Source: Streptococcus sp. 'caviae'
Lineage (GTDB): Bacteria > Bacillota > Bacilli > Lactobacillales > Streptococcaceae
Direction: 5' to 3'
NCBI RefSeq assembly: GCF_001937065.1
Contig: NZ_MOWR01000006.1
Location: 1 to 64,000, forward strand
Length of the DNA: 64,000 nt
Below are positions 8,148-17,353 of this stretch, one piece after another. The translations under genes were made by a program, and so were the position numbers. The notes under the pieces are model-generated. The model did no database searches and was not told where the DNA came from. It saw only the letters and a list, made by a program, of their open reading frames with translations. The stretch's first letter is position 1. The number at the start of each line of letters is the position of its first letter.

Positions 8148-9797
8148 TTAGATTTTCATAGACTTTATTTTATCCTCATCAGGAGTGACACGCAGGGTTT
8201 TCTGCCCTGTATAGGTGACAAAGCCCGGTTTACCGCCGGTCGGTTTGTTGAGTTTTTTGGCCTCAATCATATCAACCTGAACGAGGTTGGAAAGACGAGC
8301 CTTTGAAAAATAGGCAGCTAATTCGGCAGCATCAGTCTTAATTTCATCGCTGGGATTAAGATTATCCTTGATGAGTACATGGCTGCCTGGAATGTCCTTG
8401 GCGTGGAACCACAGCTCGCCTTTTTTAGCCATTTTAAAGGTCAGCTCATCATTTTGCAAATTATTTTTGCCAACTATGATGATGGTTTTGCCGTCAGAAG
8501 CCAAATAGCGTTCAGGTTTCTTGCGTTTTTGAATCTTCTCTTTATGGCGGCGTTTGATAAAGCCTGTCTCGATTAATTCTTCGCGAATATCGCTGATTTC
8601 AGCCAGGCTGGCTTGGTTGAGAGCAGTGTCAACACTGTCTAAATATTGAATAGTAGCCTTGGTTTCCTCGATTAATCCGCCCAGATGCTTAACGGCCTCT
8701 TTTAATTTTTGATATTTTTTGAAATAACGCTGGGCATTCTGGCTGGGTGTCAGAGACTTATCAAGTGCAATTCTTACTTTCTCACCGGTGTAGTAATTGT
8801 CAAGCACAACCTGGTCTTGGTTGTTAGGAACCTGATTCAGGTAAGTTGTCAGCAATTCCCCCTTTTGGCGGAAGTCTTCTGCCTTATCGGTATCCAGCAG
8901 TTCTTTTTCTTGTTTTTTGAGTTTTTTCTTATTTTTTTCCAGCTCATTTTGAATGCGGTGGATCAAATCGCTGGCCTGTTGAGCAATGCGGTCGCGTTCA
9001 GCCTTGTCTTGGTAAAAATAATCCAGTAAATCAGAAAGACTGGCAAATGTTTCCTGAGAATTATTCCAGTTTACTGCCGAAAAAGATTTTTCAGTCAAAA
9101 CAGGACAGACCGGCAGGGCGAAGAACTGCTTAAACTGTTTCAGTTTGTCCGTATCTAAGCGCCTGCTTAATTCCTCAGCTGTATCATGCCCCAGCCCTTG
9201 GAACAGCTGCTGCAGGCTGCGGGCCTCAAGGTTTTCCGTCTGCAGGATTTCAAAGAGGTTTTCATCAGAAACAGTAAAGGGATTTTCCCCCTTTGTTTTT
9301 GGCGGCGCCAGATAGCTGGCACCAGGCAGGATAGTGCGGTAGCTGTTTTGAGAAAAGCCGATATGCTTAATGGACTCAATGATTTTTTGTTCATTTTTGT
9401 CAATCAGCATAATGTTACTGTGTTTACCCATGATTTCAATCACTAGGGTAACCTTGATTTGGTCTCCGATTTCATTTTTGCTGGAAACAGTGATTTCGAC
9501 GATGCGGTCATTCTCAATCTGCTCGATCTGTTCAATTACGGCTCCCTGCAAGTACTTCCGCATAATCATAGTAAAGGTATTAGGATTTTGAGGATTTTGA
9601 AAATCAGTTTTAGTCACCTGAATTCGGCCGAAAACGGGGTGAGCCGAAAGCAGCAGTTTATAATTTTGGCGGTTGTTGCGGATTGACAAAACCAGCTCAT
9701 GCTCAAAAGGCTGATTGATCTTTTGAATCCGCCCCCACAGGAGCTGTTCTCTTAATTCCAAGGTTAAATGATGCAAAAAAAAGCCATCAAAGGACAT
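8148..9797 (-). CDS. rqcH: RqcH ribosome-quality-control factor (PavA/FbpA)
   Basis: A 549-residue NFACT protein. It has an N-terminal NFACT-N domain, a central HhH/coiled-coil region rich in lysine and glutamate (about residues 280-330), and a C-terminal NFACT-R domain (NDELTFKMAKKGELWFHAKDIPGSHV). D97-R98, in ENDRIVEI, are the residues needed for Ala-tRNA recruitment in B. subtilis RqcH, which adds C-terminal alanine tails to stalled nascent chains. In streptococci the same protein is known as the fibronectin-binding virulence factor PavA/FbpA, without a signal peptide or LPXTG anchor. It is divergent from the ABC importer operon. Confidence 0.92.
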   Translation of the reverse strand: MSFDGFFLHHLTLELREQLLWGRIQKINQPFEHELVLSIRNNRQNYKLLLSAHPVFGRIQVTKTDFQNPQNPNTFTMIMRKYLQGAVIEQIEQIENDRIVEITVSSKNEIGDQIKVTLVIEIMGKHSNIMLIDKNEQKIIESIKHIGFSQNSYRTILPGASYLAPPKTKGENPFTVSDENLFEILQTENLEARSLQQLFQGLGHDTAEELSRRLDTDKLKQFKQFFALPVCPVLTEKSFSAVNWNNSQETFASLSDLLDYFYQDKAERDRIAQQASDLIHRIQNELEKNKKKLKKQEKELLDTDKAEDFRQKGELLTTYLNQVPNNQDQVVLDNYYTGEKVRIALDKSLTPSQNAQRYFKKYQKLKEAVKHLGGLIEETKATIQYLDSVDTALNQASLAEISDIREELIETGFIKRRHKEKIQKRKKPERYLASDGKTIIIVGKNNLQNDELTFKMAKKGELWFHAKDIPGSHVLIKDNLNPSDEIKTDAAELAAYFSKARLSNLVQVDMIEAKKLNKPTGGKPGFVTYTGQKTLRVTPDEDKIKSMKI

Positions 9798-9827
9798 GGT
9801 TTTTCCTCTTTTCTCTTAGTCTGTTCT

Positions 9828-9836
9828 ATTATACCA
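9828..9836 (-). promoter_or_regulatory. rqcH extended -10 promoter
   Basis: The minus strand reads TGGTATAAT, an extended -10, about 30 nt before the rqcH start. Confidence 0.6.
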
Positions 9837-9890
9837 CACGAAAGCTGCATTGTGCCTTTAAAGAGCGGGGAAAGCGTTTTTAATACTGTA

Positions 9891-9919
9891 TTGAAAAAAG
9901 CTGAAAATTGCAGTAAAAT
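9891..9919 (+). promoter_or_regulatory. Promoter of the ABC importer operon
   Basis: TTGAAA (9891-9896), a 17-bp spacer and TAAAAT (9914-9919) lie 28 nt before the substrate-binding protein gene. No T-box or other riboswitch fits in the short leader. Confidence 0.7.
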
Positions 9920-9947
9920 AAAGACAGGATTTATTGGAGGAGGAAAC

Positions 9948-10940
9948 ATGAAAAATAAACGTTTAATAGGAATTCTGGCAGCCCTGGCTCTGCTTGTTAT
10001 CGGCATCATTGCCTACCAGTCTTTCAGCAGCCAAAATCAAAAATCATCCCAGTCGGATACCTTTAAGGTCGGTGTGCTCCAGTATGTCAGCCACAATGCT
10101 CTGGATGAAATTTACCGGGGGATTAAAGCCGGCATGAAAGAAGAGGGCTACTCCGGCAAGAAAATAAAAATTGATTTTATGAATGCTGAAGGGGATCAAA
10201 GCAAGGTGCAGACCATGAGTCAAACCCTAGTTAATCATAAAAATGATGTTCTGATCGGAATTGCAACACCGGCAGCACAGGGCTTGGCCAGTGCGACCAA
10301 GGGCACCCCGATTGTTATGGGGGCTGTGACGGATCCAGTCGGTGCTAAGCTGGTTAAAAACCTCAAAAAACCGGATAGCAATGTCACAGGTGTGTCTGAT
10401 AAGACTCCAATCAAGGCTCAGGTCGATTTAGTAAAGACCTTGACACCAAAGGTCAAAACAATTGGTGTTATCTATTCGAGCAGCGAAGACAACTCTAAAT
10501 CTCAAGTGGCAGAATTCAAGAAGACGGCAGAGAAAAAAGGCTATGAAGTAGTGGAATATTCCGTCCCTTCAACCAATGAAATTGCTACGACCATGAATGT
10601 CATGCTGGAGAAGGCAGATGCTGTCTGGATTCCGCTGGACAACACTATTGCCAGTGCCTTTCCGACTGTGGTATCAGCCGCTAAGGCAGCAAAGAAGCCT
10701 ATCTATCCAAGTGTCGATACCATGGTCAATGAAGGCGGGCTTGCTTCGGTGGTTGTCGATCAGTATGAGCTTGGTGTTGCCACTGGCAAGATGGCTGTGA
10801 AATTATTTGAAGGGAAAAAGGTTTCTGACCTGCCCGTTAATATATTTGACAAGGGAACTCCTGTTGTCAATGAAAAGGTAGCTAAGGAGCTGGGCGTCAC
10901 TATTCCTGCTGATGTGCTTAAAAAGGCAAAAAACAAGTAA
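9948..10940 (+). CDS. ABC importer substrate-binding protein (TrpX-like)
   Basis: A 330-residue exported protein of the ABC_sub_bind family (PF04392 type). The N-terminus has a lysine-rich start and a hydrophobic segment (LIGILAALALLVIGIIAY) without a clear lipobox cysteine, so it may be membrane-tethered by an uncleaved helix. Motifs include GVLQYVSHNALDEIY, AEGDQSKVQTM and the two-lobe periplasmic-binding pattern. The family includes TrpX of streptococcal tryptophan importers; the ligand here is inferred only. ATG 9948 is the start because GGAGGAGG precedes it. The permease and ATPase genes follow. Confidence 0.82.
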   Translation: MKNKRLIGILAALALLVIGIIAYQSFSSQNQKSSQSDTFKVGVLQYVSHNALDEIYRGIKAGMKEEGYSGKKIKIDFMNAEGDQSKVQTMSQTLVNHKNDVLIGIATPAAQGLASATKGTPIVMGAVTDPVGAKLVKNLKKPDSNVTGVSDKTPIKAQVDLVKTLTPKVKTIGVIYSSSEDNSKSQVAEFKKTAEKKGYEVVEYSVPSTNEIATTMNVMLEKADAVWIPLDNTIASAFPTVVSAAKAAKKPIYPSVDTMVNEGGLASVVVDQYELGVATGKMAVKLFEGKKVSDLPVNIFDKGTPVVNEKVAKELGVTIPADVLKKAKNK

Positions 10941-10979
10941 GTCAAGCCTGCTCAAAAACAGATTTTCTTAATCAAAGGA

Positions 10980-11030
10980 GGAGATAAAGTCAGACAATCA
11001 AAATGACTTTGTCCCCTTCCTTTTTTTGTG
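10980..11030 (+). other. Intergenic hairpin within the importer operon
   Basis: AAAGTCA and TGACTTT form a 7-bp stem around an 11-nt loop in the 126-nt gap between the binding-protein and permease genes, followed by a T-rich tract. It could reduce downstream expression relative to the binding protein. This is a weak call. Confidence 0.4.
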
Positions 11031-11066
11031 TTAAAATAAAAGATATTTATAAAAGAAGGATAGAAG

Positions 11067-11936
11067 ATGTTACTCTCAACAATTTCACAAGGTTTTCTTT
11101 GGTCTATTTTGGGCTTAGGAATTTTTATGACCTTTCGGATTTTAGATTTTCCGGATATGACAACAGAAGGCTCCTTTCCCTTGGGCGGCGCCGTAGCGGT
11201 AACGCTGATTACGCAGGGGACCAATCCTCTGCTGGCAACTGTAATAGCTGTTTTAGCAGGCTGTTTGGCTGGTTTGGTAACGGGGCTTCTTTATACAAAA
11301 GGGAAGATTCCCACTCTTTTATCGGGGATTTTGGTCATGACGTCCTGTCATTCCATCATGCTGATGATTATGGGACGGGCCAACCTAGGCTTGCTGAATG
11401 CCAGAAAACTACAGGATTTGCTGCCTTTTTCCGGCAGTATCAACCTGCTTGTTCTGGGGCTTATCTTTGTTGTTCTGGTGGTTGGCAGTATGATTTTCTT
11501 TTTGAATACACGTCTGGGACAGGCCTATATCGCAACTGGTGACAACCATGATATGGCACAGAGTTTTGGAATCAATACCGATAAGATGGAGCTGATGGGC
11601 TTGGTTTTGTCCAACGGTCTGATTGCTCTGGCTGGCGCCCTTATCAGTCAGCAGGACGGTTATGCTGATGTCTCCAAAGGAATTGGTGTCATTGTCATCG
11701 GCTTAGCCAGTATCATTATCGGAGAGGTGCTCTTTTCGACGGGTCTGACCCTGCTGGAGCGCCTGATAGCTATTGTTGTCGGCTCTGTTTTGTACCAATT
11801 TTTAATTTTGGCAGTTATTTCTCTGGGCTTTAAAACCAACTATCTCAAACTCTTCAGTGCGGTGGTCTTGGCTGTCTGCCTTATGATTCCGGAATTGAAA
11901 AAGAAATTCTTCAAAGGAGTGAAACTGTCCCGATGA
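11067..11936 (+). CDS. ABC importer permease (TrpY-like)
   Basis: A 289-residue membrane protein with eight or more hydrophobic helices, of the BPD_transp_2 (branched-chain/ribose) permease type (GLGIFMTFRILDFPDMTTEGSFPLGGAVAV, split here as a pattern rather than one motif; FGINTDKMELMGLVLSNGLIALAGAL contains the EAA-like loop region). It forms the membrane pore for the preceding binding protein. Its stop overlaps the ATPase start, which supports translational coupling. Seen: fold and context. Inferred: an aromatic amino acid substrate. Confidence 0.82.
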   Translation: MLLSTISQGFLWSILGLGIFMTFRILDFPDMTTEGSFPLGGAVAVTLITQGTNPLLATVIAVLAGCLAGLVTGLLYTKGKIPTLLSGILVMTSCHSIMLMIMGRANLGLLNARKLQDLLPFSGSINLLVLGLIFVVLVVGSMIFFLNTRLGQAYIATGDNHDMAQSFGINTDKMELMGLVLSNGLIALAGALISQQDGYADVSKGIGVIVIGLASIIIGEVLFSTGLTLLERLIAIVVGSVLYQFLILAVISLGFKTNYLKLFSAVVLAVCLMIPELKKKFFKGVKLSR

Positions 11937-12694
11937 CTAAAAAAATTGTTGAATTAAAAAACGCCACGGTCAAAGTAAATAATGGCTTTGATGACTATAA
12001 AACAATTCTCGATGATGTCAGCCTTGATATTTATGAGCACGATTTTCTGACGATCCTCGGCGGAAACGGAGCCGGCAAGTCCACACTTTTTAATGTTCTT
12101 GCCGGAACGCTCAGCCTGACCAGCGGCAGCATTTCCATCATGGGAGAGGATATGACTGCCTATCCGGCTCAAAAACGCGCCAAGTACCTATCAAGGGTTT
12201 TTCAGGATCCGAAAATGGGGACGGCGCCTCGAATGACGGTGGCGGAAAATCTTTTGATTGCTAAGTACCGCGGAGAGCGGCGCAGCCTCATTTCACGCAA
12301 TATCAATGCACACAAAAAAGAATTTCAGGCGGTTATTGATAAAATCGGCAACGGTCTGGAAAAGCATTTGGAGACGCCGTCCGGCCTTCTTTCAGGAGGG
12401 CAGCGGCAGGCCCTGAGTCTGCTCATGGCGACTATCAAACGGCCCGAGCTGCTGCTGCTTGACGAACATACAGCCGCTCTTGATCCAAAGACCAGCGTGG
12501 CCCTGATGGAGCTGACCGAAGAATTTGTCAGCCGTGATCATCTGACAGCTCTCATGATTACCCACCGCATGGAAGATGCTCTCAAATACGGCAATCGCCT
12601 GCTGGTCATGAAGGGCGGCCGCATCATTCAGGATTTGTCTGCTGAAGAAAAGGCGCAAATGGACATCTCTGACTATTACGGCCTGTTTGAATAA
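11933..12694 (+). CDS. ABC importer ATPase (TrpZ-like)
   Basis: A 253-residue ABC ATPase with Walker A GGNGAGKST, signature LSGGQRQALSLLMA, Walker B LLLLDEHTAAL and an H-loop in MITHRMEDAL. It powers the adjacent permease and binding protein. Its start ATGA overlaps the permease stop by 4 nt. It is the last gene of the operon; a new promoter for rnjB begins right at its stop codon. Confidence 0.85.
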   Translation: MTKKIVELKNATVKVNNGFDDYKTILDDVSLDIYEHDFLTILGGNGAGKSTLFNVLAGTLSLTSGSISIMGEDMTAYPAQKRAKYLSRVFQDPKMGTAPRMTVAENLLIAKYRGERRSLISRNINAHKKEFQAVIDKIGNGLEKHLETPSGLLSGGQRQALSLLMATIKRPELLLLDEHTAALDPKTSVALMELTEEFVSRDHLTALMITHRMEDALKYGNRLLVMKGGRIIQDLSAEEKAQMDISDYYGLFE

Positions 12695-12695
12695 A

Positions 12696-12724
12696 TTGAA
12701 AAATAAGCTGAAAAGTTGTATACT
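12696..12724 (+). promoter_or_regulatory. rnjB promoter
   Basis: TTGAAA (12696-12701), a 17-bp spacer and TATACT (12719-12724). It begins two bases after the preceding stop codon and predicts a leader of about 160 nt before rnjB. Confidence 0.75.
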
Positions 12725-12730
12725 ACTCAT

Positions 12731-12890
12731 GTATGCAATTTTTTAATTGCCCGCAGTAATTCGACCTGCCATTTCGTGCCTGAACACGGGAGGCAGGGAC
12801 CGTTTGTATGAAAATAAAGACAGTGAAAAGGATAGTAAATTGCCTGACAAAAACTTATCTGAAAATACTGTGAAAACATAAGGAGAACTA
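12731..12890 (+). other. Structured 5' leader of rnjB
   Basis: The leader contains a stem CCTGCC / GGCAGG with an inner CGTG / CACG helix around 12766-12798, preceded by a T-rich stretch. The RBS is AAGGAG just before ATG 12891. A leader this long and structured is unusual next to the other genes here, and suggests post-transcriptional control. Confidence 0.5.
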
Positions 12891-14552
12891 ATGACTGACA
12901 TTAAAATTATGGCTCTGGGAGGAGTTCGGGAAAACGGTAAGAACTTCTATTTGGCAGAGGTCAATGATTCGATTTTTGTTCTGGATGCCGGACTGAAATA
13001 CCCGGAAAATGAACAGCTGGGTGTGGATGTTGTCATACCCAATCTGGATTATCTGATTGATAACAAAAAACGAGTTCAGGGAATCTTTCTGACGCACGGA
13101 CATGCCGATGCAATCGGCGCTCTGCCCTATCTCTTAACCAATGTCAAGGCACCGGTTTTTGGCTCAGAACTGACTATTGAGCTGGCTAAACTGGTTGTCA
13201 AAAATAATGACGCCACCAAGAAATTTCATAACTTTCATGTGGTTGATGCCCAAACTGAGATTGAATTTAAGGATGCCTTGATTTCTTTCTTTAAAACAAC
13301 GCACTCAATCCCAGAAAGTTTGGGAATTGTTGTTGGCACCAAAGAAGGCAGTATCGTTTATACCGGTGATTTCAAGTTTGACCAGGCTGCCAGCAAGCTC
13401 TATCAGACAGATTTAGCCCGCATTGCTGAGATTGGACGTGAAGGTGTTCTGGCCCTGTTATCAGATTCTGCCAATGCTGACAGCAATGTTCAAATTGCCA
13501 GTGAAGCTGAAGTAGGCGTTGAGATGGAGCAAATCATCTCCAACTGGGAAGGACGCATTATTGTTGCGGCAGTGGCTTCTAACCTTGTGCGTATCCAGCA
13601 GGTCTTTGATTCCGCTGCCAATAACGGCCGCCGTGTTGTTCTGACTGGTTTTGACGTTGAAAATATTGTCCGTACCGCTATCCGTCTTAAAAAGCTTTCA
13701 GTTGTGGATGAAAAGCTCATTGTTAAGCCAAAAGACATGCATAAATTTGAAGATCATGAGCTGATTATTTTAGAAACAGGCCGGATGAGTGAGCCTTTGA
13801 ACGGTCTGAGAAAAATGGCTGTCGGCCGTCACCGCTACGTGGAAATTAAAGACGGAGACTTGGTTTACATTGTGACAACGCCGACGGTGTCCAAAGAAGC
13901 CGTTGTGGCACAGGTGGAAAATCTGATCTATAAGGCGGGCGGTACTGTTAGACTGATTACACAGGATCTTCGAGTGTCAGGACATGCCAATGGCCGCGAC
14001 CTTCAGCTGATGATCAACCTTCTTAAGCCCAAATACCTCTTCCCAATTCAGGGAGAATACCGAGAGCTGGCGGCTCATGCCGATTTAGCGCTTGAAATCG
14101 GCATGTTCCCAGAAAATATTTACATCATGAAGCGCGGGGACATCATGGTTTACGGCAAAGACGGCTTTGTTCATGAAGGAGCTGTGCCTGCAGGGGATGT
14201 TATGATTGATGGCAATGCGATTGGTGATGTGGGCAATATTGTCCTGCGCGACCGCAAGGTTCTGTCGGAAGATGGTATCTTTATTGTCGCCTTGACCGTC
14301 AATAAGAAAGAAAAGAAGATTATTTCCAAGGCAAAAATTAATACCCGCGGCTTTGTTTATGTCAAAAAGAGCCGGGATATTCTGCGTGAAAGTGCTGATA
14401 TTGTTAATAATGCTGTTGAAAATTATCTGGCTCAGGACACTTTTGACTGGAGCGAATTAAAATCGCTTGTCCGCGATGAAGTCGGTAAATTTCTGTTTGA
14501 TCAGACCAAGCGCCGGCCGGCGATTTTACCGGTTGTCATGGAAGTGAGATAA
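12891..14552 (+). CDS. rnjB: Ribonuclease J2
   Basis: A 553-residue metallo-beta-lactamase/beta-CASP ribonuclease. The metal motif is H69-G-H71-A-D73-A74 where J1 has HGHEDH; loss of the second histidine is characteristic of the poorly active partner J2. Other features are TGDFKFD, a beta-CASP region with GRRVVLTGFDVENIV, RVSGHANGRDL (motif C) and a C-terminal domain ending in KRRPAILPVVMEV. J2 works with J1 in mRNA decay. In S. mutans it degrades gbpC mRNA, which is encoded further along this window. A strong terminator follows. Confidence 0.93.
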   Translation: MTDIKIMALGGVRENGKNFYLAEVNDSIFVLDAGLKYPENEQLGVDVVIPNLDYLIDNKKRVQGIFLTHGHADAIGALPYLLTNVKAPVFGSELTIELAKLVVKNNDATKKFHNFHVVDAQTEIEFKDALISFFKTTHSIPESLGIVVGTKEGSIVYTGDFKFDQAASKLYQTDLARIAEIGREGVLALLSDSANADSNVQIASEAEVGVEMEQIISNWEGRIIVAAVASNLVRIQQVFDSAANNGRRVVLTGFDVENIVRTAIRLKKLSVVDEKLIVKPKDMHKFEDHELIILETGRMSEPLNGLRKMAVGRHRYVEIKDGDLVYIVTTPTVSKEAVVAQVENLIYKAGGTVRLITQDLRVSGHANGRDLQLMINLLKPKYLFPIQGEYRELAAHADLALEIGMFPENIYIMKRGDIMVYGKDGFVHEGAVPAGDVMIDGNAIGDVGNIVLRDRKVLSEDGIFIVALTVNKKEKKIISKAKINTRGFVYVKKSRDILRESADIVNNAVENYLAQDTFDWSELKSLVRDEVGKFLFDQTKRRPAILPVVMEVR

Positions 14553-14564
14553 GGAACATAAAAA

Positions 14565-14626
14565 GAAAAGAGTGGGACGATGAAATCAAATGCTTTAAAC
14601 AGCCGATTTCTGTCCCATTCTTTTTT
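14565..14626 (+). terminator. rnjB terminator
   Basis: GAGTGGGAC (14570-14578) pairs with GTCCCATTC (14612-14620), with an inner GAAATC/GATTTC helix, followed by six T. Confidence 0.85.
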
Positions 14627-14652
14627 ATTGATATACAGCTGTGTAAGAGTAA

Positions 14653-14973
14653 TTAGGCTTTATCTGTAAAATAGCAGTCATAATGGCGGCTGCAGTTAGG
14701 ATTGAAGGGATGGCCGCAGCAAGGGCAGGCAGCTTTTCCTTTGTAGTCTTCAATCGTTAACTCTCTTTGGCAGGAACCGCAAAAGACCACCTTATCTTTT
14801 TTTAAATACTGTGAATAGGGCTCAAAAGGATGGTCTTCATGGCGGTTGTGGCACTTAAAACAAGGGTAGTATTTTTGACAGGCAAAGCATTTCAAAGCAA
14901 CAATGTCTGTCGGTCCATGATAGTCAGTGCACCTTGTTTCATTATCAGTCAGATCACCGTAGATAGTAACCAT
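14653..14973 (-). CDS. CHY zinc-finger protein
   Basis: A 106-residue protein dense in Cys and His pairs: RCTDYHG, CFACQKYYPCFKCHNRHEDHPF, VFCGSCQRE, CPCCGHPFN and NCSRHYDCYF. This matches the CHY-type zinc finger family, small zinc-binding proteins of unsettled function in streptococci. It is a single gene on the minus strand, between rnjB and the esterase gene. No partner is evident. Confidence 0.85.
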   Translation of the reverse strand: MVTIYGDLTDNETRCTDYHGPTDIVALKCFACQKYYPCFKCHNRHEDHPFEPYSQYLKKDKVVFCGSCQRELTIEDYKGKAACPCCGHPFNPNCSRHYDCYFTDKA

Positions 14974-15063
14974 TTTTCTTTCCTGCCTTTCTTTTTTTAG
15001 TTTATCAAAAGAAATTAAATTATGCTATAATGAGGGAAATAAAATTGGGAGGAAAATGGATTA

Positions 15064-15855
15064 ATGGCTTTTTTTCAAATAGAATATCAATCGCAAAGTT
15101 TAGATATGGTGCGCCATGTCAATGTCATCTATCCGGATGCCGCAGAGATTAAAGAAGAATACGTCAATGACACAGACATTCCTGTGCTTTATCTTTTACA
15201 TGGCATGGGCGGCAATGAAAATTCCTGGCAAAAGCGCACAGCTATCGAGCGCCTGCTGAGAAAAACCAATTTAATTGTCATCATGCCTTCAACAGATTTA
15301 GCTTGGTATACTAATACCGCTTACGGTCTTAACTATTATGACATGATTGCCAAGGAATTGCCGGAAGTTATGCAGCGCTTTTTTCCCAATATGACAAAGA
15401 AGCGTGAAAAAACCTTTATTGCAGGCCTTTCTATGGGCGGTTACGGTGCTTATAAGATTGCTCTTTCTACTGATAAGTTTTCATATGCAGCGTCCTTTTC
15501 AGGAGCACTTGGCATTGGTATTGACGGAAAGAGCTTACCGGAGGTTACAGAAGGTTCGCCAAGCTACTGGCAGGGTATCTTTGGTGATTTGCAAGGAGAA
15601 GAGCTGCAGGAGCATTTTCTGACCACACTGGCACAAAAATCAGATAAAAAAACAAAATTTTATGCCTGGTGCGGTTATGAAGATTTTCTCTATCAGGCTA
15701 ATGAAATAGCTGTTGAGAAGCTGAGAGCTTTGGGACTTGACATTGACTACCGTACAGATCACGGCAGGCACGAGTGGTATTATTGGGAGAAGCAGCTGGA
15801 TTTTCTTTTGGAGCGGCTGCCGATTGACTATCAAAAGGAGGAGCGGCTGTCTTGA
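15064..15855 (+). CDS. estA: Alpha/beta-hydrolase esterase (EstA-like)
   Basis: A 263-residue cytosolic esterase of the esterase D family. The nucleophile elbow is GLSMGGYG (S123) and the early oxyanion region is [13 protein letters not shown] late [10 protein letters not shown] segment provides the catalytic histidine, with an acidic residue in WCGYEDF. Relatives are tributyrin esterases (EstA) of lactic acid bacteria and streptococci, which cleave short-chain esters. AAAATTGGGAGG precedes the start. It is apparently monocistronic or followed by the exported protein gene. Confidence 0.87.
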   Translation: MAFFQIEYQSQSLDMVRHVNVIYPDAAEIKEEYVNDTDIPVLYLLHGMGGNENSWQKRTAIERLLRKTNLIVIMPSTDLAWYTNTAYGLNYYDMIAKELPEVMQRFFPNMTKKREKTFIAGLSMGGYGAYKIALSTDKFSYAASFSGALGIGIDGKSLPEVTEGSPSYWQGIFGDLQGEELQEHFLTTLAQKSDKKTKFYAWCGYEDFLYQANEIAVEKLRALGLDIDYRTDHGRHEWYYWEKQLDFLLERLPIDYQKEERLS

Positions 15856-15946
15856 CCTTATATCACGGCTTTTTTCAGAGACCTTGACAGGTTATTTGTA
15901 AGAGGTTACAATGAAAGGGTATAAATGGAAAGCGAGGAGCGTATTT

Positions 15947-16474
15947 ATGAAAAAGAAACTTATGCTTATTTTAGGAGCATTTGCTGCAGTCTTACTGGCG
16001 GCTCTGCTGGTTCAAGACACAGCCAGTGCAAAGTCATCCCGTACAGAAGCTGTCTACTATCAAATGTTTAAGGAAGATACAGCAGATGTTCGACTGACTT
16101 ACTACCACAAAAAAGGAAGCGACCGTGTTACCAAACAGGTAACAAAAAATACCATAACCTATGCAGCTCTTAAGGTAGATAATGCAGAAGCAGCCAAGGA
16201 AAAATTTTCTGCTGATGCAGAAAAATACCAAGGTATTAAAGGGGTCAAAGAAAGTATCGAATATAAAGATACTTATGTGGTAGAAAAGGTCAGCGTCAAC
16301 TATGACAAGGTCGATCTTAATGAGCTGGCAGAAAAGCTGCCGGAAATAGATATTGATACACCGTCAGGCAAAAGAGCAACTTATGTTAGTTTAAAACAAA
16401 GTGAAAAATTGCTTAAAAAACAAGGGTACACCAAAGTTAAAAAGGGACAGTTTAAAAAACTGAATCTTGACTAG
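15947..16474 (+). CDS. Exported DUF1307 (YehR-like) protein
   Basis: About 175 residues with a signal peptide (MKKKLMLILGAFAAVLLAALL) and likely cleavage after ASA. There is no lipobox cysteine, unlike the lipoprotein members of the DUF1307/YehR family. The mature part is lysine-rich and soluble (VRLTYYHKKGSDRVTKQ, GVKESIEYKDTYVVEKV). Function is unknown. ATG 15947, with GAGGAGC upstream, is preferred over an in-frame ATG at 15911. A terminator follows. Confidence 0.72.
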   Translation: MKKKLMLILGAFAAVLLAALLVQDTASAKSSRTEAVYYQMFKEDTADVRLTYYHKKGSDRVTKQVTKNTITYAALKVDNAEAAKEKFSADAEKYQGIKGVKESIEYKDTYVVEKVSVNYDKVDLNELAEKLPEIDIDTPSGKRATYVSLKQSEKLLKKQGYTKVKKGQFKKLNLD

Positions 16475-16485
16475 AAATGGCTGTA

Positions 16486-16543
16486 AACGAGACAGAAAAG
16501 CTGAGGCTGAGAAAGCCGCTGGCTGCTTTGCCTCGTTTTTTTG
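16486..16543 (+). terminator. Terminator after the DUF1307 gene
   Basis: AAACGAG (16485-16491) pairs with CTCGTTT, with GAGGC/GCCTC inside, followed by seven T at about 16535. Confidence 0.7.
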
Positions 16544-16654
16544 ACAAATCTGTGACGGTATAAAAATTCTTGCTTTTTATTGTGATGCCTGCTATACTTA
16601 AACTTAATTTGAAAGTTTTAGGTCTTTTCTAACAAAAACGAAAGGACATCTCTT

Positions 16655-17353
16655 ATGAAAAAAATAGTCAAGATTATATTTTTTATTCCCAGATTCATTT
16701 TCAGTCTGATTTGGAGTCTTTTTCGGACGGTCATTATCCTAGCAGTCATCGGTTTAGTTTTTTTCTATTTTACCAGCAGCAATAAAGAGCATTTTGGAGC
16801 TGCGGTTTCTGATCAGCTCAATAAGATTTCAGCTTTTTTTAGCAGCGATTTCAACCTGCAGGATACCATGTCCAAATTATCCACGGATAATTATGAGCAT
16901 GAAGGAGGCAGCCGCTGGGCTGAAAATAAGGCAGCGGTTTATATAGCTTCAACTGATGAGACTTTTATTAAAGCTTATCAGACAGCTATTGCTAATTGGA
17001 ATGCGACAGGCAGCTTCACTTTTAATATTGTTTCTAATAAAGACTCAGCTGATATCATAGCAACAGATTACACAGATGCCGCTTCTCAGGCAGCCGGTCT
17101 GGCCGAATCTGAAACTAACGCTGTCACCAACCGGATCAGCCATGTTGATGTCAAGCTCAATCGTTACTATCTTTTAAACAAAGACTATGGCTATAGTTTT
17201 GAGCGAATCGTCCATACCGCAGAACATGAGTTGGGCCATGCTATCGGTCTTAGCCACGATGACAATGAGACCTCAGTAATGGCTTCATCGGGTTCTTACC
17301 ACGGCATTCAGGATGTGGATGTTGCAGCTGTTAAGAAGCTCTATGCTCAGTAA
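16655..17353 (+). CDS. Membrane-anchored zinc metalloprotease (matrixin-like)
   Basis: A 232-residue protein with one N-terminal membrane segment (about residues 10-40), so the catalytic part lies outside the cell. The zinc motif H191-E-L-G-H195-A-I-G-L-S-H201 is a complete HExxHxxGxxH metzincin site, followed by a methionine in SVMASSG that fits the Met-turn. It resembles predicted streptococcal Zn-dependent proteases located just before the EPS gene wecB in S. mutans. The substrate is unknown. Confidence 0.85.
   Translation: MKKIVKIIFFIPRFIFSLIWSLFRTVIILAVIGLVFFYFTSSNKEHFGAAVSDQLNKISAFFSSDFNLQDTMSKLSTDNYEHEGGSRWAENKAAVYIASTDETFIKAYQTAIANWNATGSFTFNIVSNKDSADIIATDYTDAASQAAGLAESETNAVTNRISHVDVKLNRYYLLNKDYGYSFERIVHTAEHELGHAIGLSHDDNETSVMASSGSYHGIQDVDVAAVKKLYAQ

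Noticed and set aside
9768-9947. N-terminal extension of the binding-protein gene back to 9768
   Set aside because: It overlaps the rqcH start and the promoter, and the ATG at 9948 has a strong RBS followed by a signal-like sequence.
9798-9947. T-box riboswitch before the TrpX-like operon
   Set aside because: The predicted leader is under 30 nt and has no T-box or terminator/antiterminator structure.
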